Assembly (NCBI GenBank): GCA_907163345.1
Contig: CAJQUN010000491.1
Span: 62,001-126,000, forward strand
Reading direction: 5' to 3'
Length of the DNA: 64,000 bases
Source: Haberlea rhodopensis
Lineage: Eukaryota; Streptophyta; Magnoliopsida; Lamiales; Gesneriaceae
Part shown: positions 55,621 through 64,000 of the stretch, piece after piece
Layout of the letters: each line of letters begins with the position of its first letter
Position numbering within the stretch: position 1 is the first letter of the stretch
Position numbers and translations under genes: made by a program
The notes under the pieces: generated by a model
Databases searched by the model: none
Seen by the model: only the letters and a program-made list of their open reading frames with translations
What the model was told of the DNA's origin: nothing

Positions 55621-57042
55621 ACCTTGAAGGTCTACGTGAGATTCCTGATTCGTTTGCGGGATTGAATCTCGTAGAATTTAAAACAAATCAAGTTCGATGA
55701 ATTCCTCTACTTCCACCACCATAAGGAAGTTTTGGATTAAACAATCCACCACCCGATGGAGATCAAAGAAAGCCCCATCAGGAGGATATTACCACCGGAG
55801 CAACCTTAGATCCCCCAATTGGAACAAAGAGTTGTTCCTATCGGCCAGACATACATCAGACTCCTTACGGAAAATCTCTGTTAGATCCGATACATCTATA
55901 CAGACTAATGCTCAACATGGATATTTTGAATTTAAACAACCGAGAAGTTCTTATCAACGAATGGGCTTCATCAATGAGAATCGCAGCAGGAACGCTTGAT
56001 CTAAACAAAAAAGGATTCATATTATTCCTTATTACGAGTCTGGAATGATCAGCCAAAATCGCCTGCGAATTCACTGGTCCGGGTACCAAGGAAGAAGTTC
56101 TAGCCGGAGAGTACCTAAAGACAAATGTGGACAACATGGCTAAATTCTTTAAAATTAGTTTCATTTGAGTTAGTTACTTTGAAGGAACGGAGCAAGAGAA
56201 GACGAAAAATATAGACAAGCTCTATATAGACTGGAACTGCATGATATCTGTTATGTATATGAGTACATCAAACTCTTTACAGAGTACAGGTGGAAGGCGA
56301 AGATGACAGAAAAGGGTGCAGCCGAGCTGTTCTTTGCCAAAATACGAAGTCCATGGATAGAAATGTTTATCCAGGATTTATACACCTCAAGAAATAGAAA
56401 CGGTGGCCAGGAGAATGTCATTTCTTAAAGTGAAGCTTGCGGAGTGGTGTTATCAAGCAAAACTCCAAAAGAACTACAAAAAGCTATGAGGAATCAACAA
56501 AACAGCTCCTATTTTATGTACGGGGAATGATATCTCTACAATCATTGGAAACTACTCCCAAAAGCAGAAGATGAAGAAACACAGAAATCATCCATATGCC
56601 ATAGGAAGTAGTTCGAAAAGAAGTGGGTCTTCTTGGAGACCCAGGAAGTTCTAGTCAGAGTAGAAAGCCCGAAGTTACATATCAGGGCAAAAATCAGGGC
56701 CAACCAGGAGTAGAACCTCGTCAACATGTTCTAATCAAGCAAGCCATAGCAGAGCACCTACGAAGAGAACTTTCAGACGCACTCATACTCGTGTGAATGA
56801 AAGTTTCAATGATTGTAATTGCTGGACATGCGGAGCAAGATGACATATCTCTACATATTGTCCAGAGAACCAAAATCGAGGAGTAAAACAGTTTGAGCAT
56901 ACCAAGGAGTTCGAAGATGCTGTTTATTTTCAGGATTTGGTGCATGTGTATCAATTTGAGGATATCCCCTCAGATGAAAGCATTTATGAAGAAGAGATCT
57001 ATTCTGATAATGGAGGTGAATCAAGTTCAGAATCAGAGTGAA
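55621..57042 (+). pseudogene. Pararetrovirus coat protein region, remnant
   Basis: The coat core is recognisable from about 55910 (EVLINEWASSMRIAAGTL), with a stop near 56046. A zinc knuckle with the canonical C-x2-C-x4-H-x4-C spacing lies at 56820-56861 (CWTCG...HISTYC), but a TGA at 56841-56843 falls inside it. An acidic tail ends with a stop near 57039. The coat protein packages the viral DNA. Several frame changes separate these parts. Confidence 0.75.
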
Positions 57043-57059
57043 TGAGAGTTCCTTCAACA

Positions 57060-57754
57060 CATAATTAGAGAAGAACCGTCAGGATTTTTCTCTCATACCA
57101 GTGTTTCTCATAAAACTCTTATGAGGATCTTGAGAGAAGAGCCAAAACTTCAGATGTATGATGTATTCACAATTGGAGCAATGAAAAAGCCATGGATATA
57201 TTGGTCTTCGAAGCAGGAAGCATCAGATTATCCATAAGGTGACAACATGTGAATTTGCGATCCCGATGGAATTCACGGGAAATCAAATTGAGATGCAGTT
57301 AATCCTCTACAGAAATTCAGGAGATTAAGAACAAGGTCAAAAGAGAAGTTGCTAATACCCTCTCATGGATTCATATTGGAGCCATTAGAGTTATCATCAA
57401 GACAACTTTCAAGGAAAGAATTGATTCGCCACTCAACCTGGCGACCTTTGACAAGAGAATCCCGAACCTCAGATTCTTGTTTGGGAGCAGTTGCAGGAAA
57501 TTTGTATGCAGGTAAGATGGCTTTCTACATCTATTCAATAATTGCATACAATTTGGGAGATCGAGATTTCAACAAGGTTCTTACTATTCATGAAGATTTT
57601 AAGAGAAATGATTTGATGAAAGAAGGAAATAGGCCTTACTTGATCACCTACAAGGTGTCAAAACGCGCTCTCAAATACTTATCATTAAGAGGTATTCTTG
57701 AGAAAGAAATTCATCGAAGTTCCCAGAATCTTTGAAGAATTCGCCAAAGCAGTG
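57060..57754 (+). pseudogene. Pararetrovirus movement protein region, 5' part
   Basis: Movement proteins of the 30K superfamily let virus pass through plasmodesmata. A conserved stretch (LGAVAGNLYAGK, NLGDRDFNKVLTIH) lies at 57475-57600, preceded by MKKPWIYWSSKQEA near 57180. Frames change near 57240 and 57345, and a TGA occurs at 57733. The frame is interrupted by element F after 57754 and the same protein region resumes at 61757. Confidence 0.78.
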
Positions 57755-59039
57755 TGTTGGGTTTTGGAAAACCGAATAATCTTAGTTTTGATGTTAACAA
57801 AACTTGTTATTATGTTGCTAACATATTTCATCAAGTGTGCAGTGAATAGATCATAATTATGAGCTTGATGATTAACAAAGAAATGGGTTGAAGTAAACTG
57901 GACCAGTAGACAAAAGCAAAGGTCTACCGGACCAGTAGATACAACCAGTAGACCCGATCACTGTTGACTAAATCAATCATATCTCATAGCTCGGACATCG
58001 AAAAATGGGTTGGATAGCCAATTCAATTCTCTACAAGTTATATTTTAGGCCAGCAGGCTAGATTCGAAGGTTTACATGACGAAAACATGTATGCAAGAGC
58101 TTGCTGGTACAAAGCTGAAACAGCAGCGGACAGATTGTAGCAGCAGTGGTATATCGGCCATAACGCTCAGCTCGCTTATGAAAACGAGGTGATTCAGTAT
58201 GGGTTGGAAAGCTAAGACAAAGATCTACAAGTCATATTCCGAAGTCAAAGACTGAATCGGAGGTTAAGATAGCCAAAAATCTTCTGCAAGTCACGCCATG
58301 TGCTGCTGCATCCAGCAAACATACAACAGGACCATCGCCTCGTATTTCGAGCATAAATCTCTCATACAAACTCGAAATTGAGCAATTCTTGATTTCCTGG
58401 AAAGCTAAGATAAAGGGCTACAACTTTTATGTATATCACTTTGCCCAGAAATCAACGAATCAAGAGCTATAACCAAGAGAGCAGATGTTGAACAATAGGG
58501 TACCAGCAGACCTTAGGCCAGCGGATGCTGAACCAGCAGACCTTAGGCCAGCGGATGCTGTACCAGCAGACCTTAGGCCAGTGGACGTTGAACCAACAGA
58601 CCTTAGCCAGCGGATGTTGAACCAGCAGAGGCCAGCGGACCCAACCAGCAGACCTCGGGCCAAGCTGTGTGAGTGCCTAAGGAGGTTGTATGCTGTAAAG
58701 TGTAAACCAAAGTCTTCTGGTGTAACCTTCCTGCAAAGGAAGAAGGGGAGACGTAGAAGCGTTGTGCTTCGAACTTCCAGAAACAAATGATTGTTTTAAT
58801 TACTTTACTGCATTTATTTACCTTACTGTTTTTACATACTTTCTTGCATATCTTTAAAATGCCTTTCAAATGATTAATCAGTTTTAGAGCGGGTTATGTC
58901 GAGTGTCTTCCACTTGGTTTTGTAACCGAACTCGATATAATCTCTCGGTGCAATTATTTCAAGAACACGAGCTATTGAAGCTCAAGTTGGTTGAACTCGG
59001 GTGTGGAATGACAACCCACCCCCGAAATCAATCATAACA
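57755..59039 (+). repeat. 5' LTR of element F, internally deleted
   Basis: 1,285 bp from TGTTGGGTTTTGG to AATCATAACA. Compared with the other LTR it lacks about 475 bp at 58659 (equivalent to 60897-61371). That piece includes a TATA-like word, so this copy has probably lost its promoter. Confidence 0.88.
58500..58645 (+). repeat. 30-bp minisatellite in the 5' LTR of element F
   Basis: About four to five units of ACCAGCAGACCTTAGGCCAG plus CGGATGCTGT. The 3' LTR has about eight units. Confidence 0.85.
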
Positions 59040-59893
59040 AGTGGCATCAGAGTCTGGTTGTTCTTGGAAAGCATTTTAACCGATTTTAGATGGAAATCTT
59101 TTAAAGAAAATTTCTCATGAGCATGAAATTATTTTCATAGCATAATTTTCTAAAACTTGGTGTATGAAAATTTTTAGCATAAAAATCAATTTCATTGCAT
59201 TCATTTTGCACAAAAAAAATTTTAAAATCTATTTTAAATGTTCAAATTTTAATTCAATATGTTCTAAACTCGTTTAAGCTTAAAATTTTATTTTGAGATT
59301 TTATCTAACAATTTTCGAAGCATTTTAGTTTTCTGGCAACTTGCAGCGACTTTGGGAAAATTGGCATACCTTCTTGCTCGGATGTCCAAATGACGAACCA
59401 TATTTTGCGTTGCAAACTAGACTCATAGAGGATAACAGCAGTATAGGTCTTGCAGCCCAAACTTGCTCGAAGAAAAGTAGTTTATTAGTTCAAGTTGGAC
59501 TAAGTATGCTGCCACCGTAGAAAGTTGAAATGGACATTGTTGAGTTTTGTCAAAAAAAAAAAAAATTTCAAATTTGTTGCCAAGTATGCTTCATCCATCA
59601 TCAAAAGAGGTTATTTTTGTTCAAAAATTAATGTGCATTGATATTTTTTAATTTGTTTTAGCCCACCCCATTTGCCCCTCACTTGCTCAAATTTGCAAAC
59701 ATTTTAAAATTAAGAGGGAGAGTTTAATCTCAATAATTGAGGGGGACTAAATTTATTTGTCTTCCTTTTTGACTCACACAAAAATGGGGAGAAATATGTT
59801 GTTTAAAAAATATGATTGTTCTTGTTATGCAACATTGTGCTTTAATATTTCATATTTTTATTCAAGTTTTGTGATCGTCAAAAAGGGGGAGAT
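59040..59893 (+). other. Internal region of element F
   Basis: It starts with the degenerate primer site (59040-59057) and ends with the polypurine tract (59879-59893). The AT-rich middle has no open frame resembling gag or pol. Confidence 0.8.
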
Positions 59894-61751
59894 TGTTGGG
59901 TTTTGAAAAACCGAATAAACTTAGTTTTGATGTTAACAAAACTTGTTATTGTGTTGTTAACATATTTCATCAAGTGTACAATGAATAGATCATAGTTATG
60001 AGCTTGATGATTAACAAAGAAATGGGTTGAAGTAAACTGGACCAGTGGACAAAAGCAAAGGTCTACTGGACCAGTAGACCCCGAGCGCTGTTGACTAAAT
60101 CAATCATATCTCATAGCTCGGACATCGAAATGATGTGCTTACAAATGGGTTGGATAGCCAACTCAATTCTATACAAGTTGCATTTCAGGTCAGCAGACTA
60201 GATTCTAAGGTTTACATGACGAAAACATGTATGCAAGAGCTTGCTGGTACAAAGCTGAAACAGCAGCGGACAGATTGTAGCAGCTGTGGTATATCGACCA
60301 TAATTCTCAGCTCGCTTATCAAAACGAGATGATTCAGCATGTGTTGGAAAGCTAAGTCAAAGATCTACAAGTCATCTTTGGAAGTCAAAGACTGAATCGA
60401 CGTTAAGATGGCCAAAAAGCTTCTACAAGTCACGACATGTGCTGCTGCATCCAGCAAACATACAGCATGACCATTGCCTCATATTTCAAGCATAACTCTC
60501 TCATACAAACTCAAAATTGAGCGATTCTTCATTCCCTGGAAAGATAAGAGAAAGGGCTACAACTTTCATGTAGATCACTTTGCCCAGAAATCAAAGAATC
60601 AAGAGCTATAACCAAGAGAACAGAACAGCAGATGTTGGAAAGCAGGGTACAAGCGGACCTTAAGCCAGCGGATGCTGTACCAGCAGACCTTAGGCTAGCG
60701 GATGTTGTACCAGCAGACCTTAGGCCAGCGGATGCTGTACCAGTAGACCTTAGGCCAGCGGATGCTGAACCAGCAGACCTTAGGCCAGCGGATGCTGTAC
60801 CAGCAGACCTTAGACCAGCGGACGTTGAACCAGCAGACCTTAGCCATCGGATGTTGAACGAGCAGAGGCCAGCGGACCCAACCAGCAGACCTCGGGCAGC
60901 GGACTCGACCAGCGGCCCAAGCAGCAGACTTCCAAAAATAGCCCAGAAGCAGAATATGACCGTTGCGATGTTTGAAAGCTTACCAAAATTGTCCCAACGG
61001 TTATATTCTTGTATCTAACGTATATATCATTACTTGGGGCTATTTATACATGATTTGGAAGCTCAATAACAGATGATTGAAGATCAATCCAAGCCTTCCA
61101 AAGCAAACCCACTTGAGATTCAATTGGGGAACTTCAAAGACAACAGTTGCTAAATGAAGAGCATTCCCCAAACCTTTGGCACCTCTTACCTTGCTGTATC
61201 AAATTCATTATGGAATCATTTGTGCCTTTGTATTCACTCTATTTATTGTATTTGTGAGCTAAAATAGAAGAGTGAATGCCATTGTAACAGTTGGTGATTC
61301 ATCACAACTGGGTGAGGTCTTTACATGTGAGACATTAAAGAACATGAACTTGTATGTGCTACGAGTTTAGGCCAAGCTGTGTGAGTGCCTAAGGAGGTTG
61401 TATGCTGTAAAGTGTAAACCAAAGTCTTCTAGTGTAACCTTCCTGCCAAGGAAGAAGGGGAGACGTAGAAGCGTTGTGCTTCGAACTTCCAGAACCAAAT
61501 GATTGTTTTATTTACTTTACTGCATTTATTTACCTTACTGTTTTTACATACTTTCTTGCATATCTTTAAAATGCCTTTCAAATGATTAATCGGTTTTAGA
61601 GCGGGTTATGTCGAGTGTCTTCCGCTCGGTTTTGTAACCGAACTCGATATAATCTCTCGGTGCAATTATTTCAAGAACACGAGCTATTGAAGCTCAAGTT
61701 GGTTGAACTCGGGTGTGGAATGGCAACCCACCCCCGAAATCGATCCTAATA
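59894..61751 (+). repeat. 3' LTR of element F
   Basis: 1,858 bp from TGTTGGGTTTTGA to ATCGATCCTAATA, where the usual terminal CA is TA. TATTTATA lies at 61041-61048. A 30-bp minisatellite lies at 60650-60895. The last 380 bp closely match 58660-59039. Confidence 0.88.
60650..60895 (+). repeat. 30-bp minisatellite in the 3' LTR of element F
   Basis: About eight units of ACCAGCAGACCTTAGGCCAG plus CGGATG(C/T)TGT. The period is a multiple of three, so the plus strand stays open and reads as Pro-Ala-Asp-Leu-Arg repeats. This is not taken as a gene. Confidence 0.88.
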
Positions 61752-61756
61752 CAGTG

Positions 61757-62000
61757 TTGCCGGATATTATTGATTCTCTTACATTAAGGGAAATCGAAAT
61801 GATTATACAGAAGCAGCCTATTTTGAACAGAAGCAGGAGCCTTATGATCGAACCCAGAATGATGTCTTTCCAACAAGATATGTTAATCAGCAACTACCCC
61901 GGGGAAAAAAAACAAACAGCAGTGTCAAGCAGGATTCAGGAAATCCCAGATATCTTCAAAACAAAGGGAGTTCTGAATTGTCCACAAGGATGACTAGAAA
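61757..62000 (+). pseudogene. Pararetrovirus movement protein region, 3' part
   Basis: The reading frame broken by element F resumes directly after the CAGTG duplication (LPDIIDSLTLREIEMIIQKQ) and stops near 61993. The sequence on either side of element F is continuous apart from one copy of CAGTG. Confidence 0.7.
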
Positions 62001-62713
62001 TTGAAATAATCTTCGACATTACGGAAAATGATAACATCTTTCCTTGTGATGTCTTATATTATTTACAACAGCCCACAGTTGGCAGATAGCAAGGAAACGC
62101 CAAAATTTGTGAAATTGAACTAACAATTGTCAGGGCATCAGGAAAAATCTCAGAACAACTTATTCTTGGGATTGAGTTTCTCGAGGAACACAAACATAGG
62201 GAAAGAATACATGATGGAATGGAATTCACTATGGACAAAAAAGATATAGAATCCAATGACCACAAGTCCATTCTCAATATACATCAGTTATACGAGAAAT
62301 ATCGTGCATATTATTTCACAGCATATATTGATTCAGGAGCTGAAATATGCACGGCCAAAAGATACATCTTCCCTAAAGATGTTGGTGAGAAATTACCAGC
62401 AATTGCCAGAAGAGACTTTTCCAAGCGGATTCTTAAAAAAATGAGTCTAGTCGGCGGAAATAATAATCTGAGGAGCATGATGACTCCAAAGATTTATTTC
62501 CATGATATAGTAGCTGATATGCTGCTAGGAAATAATTTCCTACAGATATTCAAACGGCTCACACAGGAGAACGAGATAAAAAGGCTTATTTTCACAACCC
62601 TTTGTGATCATAAGATCATTGTCCAGAGACTAAGGGAAGCATTTCACAGGAAATTTTCCATTAGTTTCATAGCAAGCGTGGTGATGAAGGAAAACTTCGG
62701 CACCAAAAAATGA
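62001..62713 (+). pseudogene. Pararetrovirus aspartic protease region, remnant
   Basis: From about 62219 the frame is open for 164 codons, including YIDSGAEICTA (active-site motif D-S/T-G) near 62325 and LLGNNFLQIF near 62525, the second conserved part of the retropepsin fold. The protease would process the viral polyprotein. The frame ends at 62713 before RT and the upstream part is in other frames. Confidence 0.78.
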
Positions 62714-62879
62714 AGGATCAACTGAAATTTGGTGAAGGCAATTCAAACCATACGGCCCCATTCAAAAGGATAGTCAAACATTTGATCGCAAAAATATTAT
62801 GTCTTTCTGAAAACAGGATGAAGAAATTGACCCCAGTACCCTGTTATTCCTGAATAAGGCATAACAAAACGAGGTCCCA

Positions 62880-63615
62880 CAACCCGATGCTACCCTGGAA
62901 GATTAGATTACTCTAGATGATGTGAAAAGGAAGATTCAGAGGAACTACAACGTGGATCCCCTAGCATGGTGGAGCAAGAATGAGTTCAAAGCTACTTTGA
63001 AGGTGAAAGCCGTAAAAAAAAAAGAGCTCGTCAGATTTAAATCAATCCCCATGAACATGGAAGATCGGATGGACATGCAGATTATACTTAAGGAGCATCT
63101 TGACCTCAAGTTAATCTCATCATGAGTTTCTCCATATAGTAGTCCAGAATTTCTTGTTCGGAATCATGGAGAAGTCAAAAGAGGAAAGCCAAGATTGGTG
63201 AACAATTATAAAGGCATCAAAGAAATCTTGGGATTCAATGGATATTTTATCCCAAGCAGAGAACATTTGGTAAATATGATCAAAAATGCCAAAGTTTCAA
63301 AGTTCAACTGCAAGTCTGGGTTTTACAAGATAAAAATGGAGGAATGTAGCAGGAAGTTCACAACATTTTCCACACTGCAGAGACACTATATCTAGAATGT
63401 TAAGCAAATGGGATTGTCAAATGCCCTCAGATATATCAAAGTAAGATGGATAATATTTTCAAGGATTACTTCAGTTTCATGCTCGTGTATATTGCCGACA
63501 ACCTCATTGCGTCAAGAAACATGAAATAGGATCTTAAACATTTGGAAATATTTTTAGATGTTTGTTACAAGGAATGTTTAGTGCTCTCCAAAAGGAAGGA
63601 AGTGATTGATGTTGC
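62880..63615 (+). pseudogene. Pararetrovirus reverse transcriptase, N-terminal remnant
   Basis: RT finger and palm pieces lie in several frames: DPLAWWSKNE and the MDMQIILKEHLDL segment (62950-63120), KRGKPRLVNNYK near 63180, GYFIPSREHLVNMIKNAK and CKSGFYKIKMEE (63240-63345). The catalytic box reads YIAD at 63488-63499 in place of YxDD. A stop follows near 63527. RNase H is absent because the viral sequence ends near 63615. Confidence 0.82.
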
Positions 63616-64000
63616 ATGTAAAACATACCGCAAGTGTACGGTGTCAAGTTTTAGTATAGGAATTTAAAGTACGGATGTCAAGGCCACATGGATTGAAAAT
63701 TAAGTTATACCAAGTACTGTAATTAGAATAGTCTCGACTTTATTTAGATAATCAATAGCAAAGTAACGACCTAATTAATCAATTAAAATAAAATAATAAG
63801 ATGAAGGATTTAAGTGGAGAAAATCAATGAGACGGATTCTAGAGGTTCGACTTCACTTAACTATCCACTATGGCGTGTTCTTCTAATTTATTAACCACGA
63901 ATCCTATGTTGTTCTATTACCTCTATCGAGTGTTAAATAGAAATAATCATTCAACAATCATCTTGACGTGTCCACCTAAGATAAATTATTAAACAATTTC
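63616..64000. repeat. Dispersed repeat at the right edge
   Basis: ACCGCAAGTGTACGGTGTCAAG followed by TTAGTATAGGAATTTAAAGT is a phrase I recognise from plant repetitive DNA, but I cannot place it in a family. It has no open frame. It cuts off the pararetrovirus RT. Confidence 0.45.

Larger units (their letters stand above)
57755..61751 (+). mobile_element. Non-autonomous LTR element F nested in the pararetrovirus
   Basis: Two LTR copies (57755-59039 and 59894-61751) flank 854 bp without coding capacity. A primer site (GTGGCATCAGAGTCTGG, degenerate initiator-Met type) follows the first LTR and a polypurine tract (AAAAAGGGGGAGAT) precedes the second. CAGTG duplications lie at 57750-57754 and 61752-61756. 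Long LTRs with a short empty interior fit a LARD or a deleted copia element. The polypurine context GTCAAAAAGGGGGAGATTG is common in SIRE/Angela-type copia elements (inference). Confidence 0.9.
54618..63615 (+). mobile_element. Endogenous pararetrovirus (Caulimoviridae), decayed and split
   Basis: A plant DNA-virus genome segment fixed in the chromosome. It has a leader with a Met-tRNA primer site, a coiled-coil region, coat protein with a zinc knuckle, movement protein, aspartic protease and reverse transcriptase on the plus strand. The order coat, movement, protease, RT recalls the cavemovirus/solendovirus type rather than badnaviruses, but I do not assign a genus. Every reading frame carries stops or frameshifts, the RNase H is missing, and element F (57755-61751) splits the movement-protein frame. 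It cannot be functional. The left limit is uncertain because element E lies next to it. Confidence 0.88.

Noticed and set aside
60632..61018. Pro-Ala-Asp-Leu-Arg repeat frame
   Set aside because: Lies in an LTR minisatellite of 30-bp units. Same explanation as above.

Overview
This is plant nuclear DNA, from a flowering plant that is most likely a eudicot. The grounds are one intact intron-less chloroplast polyphenol oxidase gene, long AT-rich intergenic stretches, and plant-type transposable elements: Ty3/gypsy Tat and chromovirus-like LTR elements, TRIMs, hAT miniatures and an endogenous pararetrovirus. I cannot name the species. Only one gene (14628-16394) looks intact. Almost everything else is mobile-element DNA in various states of decay.

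Layout. 1-4047: a truncated Tat-family 3' end (element A, 189-1440), a LINE reverse-transcriptase relic (about 1800-2230) and a TRIM (2844-3153). 4048-9822: Tat element D, flanked by ATATG but deleted from inside integrase to inside its 3' LTR. 9823-19260: AT-rich DNA around the polyphenol oxidase gene, with two hAT-like or GC-rich miniature elements, a second TRIM and an inverted pair of dispersed repeats. 19261-29383: full-length Tat element B (target duplication CTACC). 29384-32262: an ankyrin/PGG-type gene fragment, a non-autonomous hAT element with a perfect 8-bp duplication, and a foldback repeat. 32263-43100: full-length Tat element C (duplication CGCGG). 43101-46422: dispersed and tandemly duplicated non-coding repeats. 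46423-54617: a minus-strand chromovirus-like Ty3/gypsy element E (duplication TTAAC), also deleted from pol into its 3' LTR. 54618 to about 63615: a decayed endogenous pararetrovirus (coat protein, movement protein, protease, reverse transcriptase), split inside the movement-protein frame by a non-autonomous LTR element F (57755-61751, duplication CAGTG). 63616-64000: another dispersed repeat.

How the parts work. Elements A-D are one Tat-type family. Each is built as LTR, primer-binding site, a single gag-pol frame (RG-rich Gag without a visible zinc knuckle, protease, reverse transcriptase, RNase H, a second RNase H, integrase), a 3' tandem-repeat block, an ANTISENSE three-exon gene with its own TATA box, polypurine tract, LTR. 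Elements B and C carry both genes, each broken by a few small frameshifts, several of them at homopolymer runs. The most notable observations are the spliced antisense gene with matching splice sites in two copies, the repeat block that is open antisense in 33-codon units in copy C, a templated filler at a deletion in copy B, the nested insertion in the pararetrovirus, and an array of GCGATCGATCGC palindromes in the LTRs of element E.
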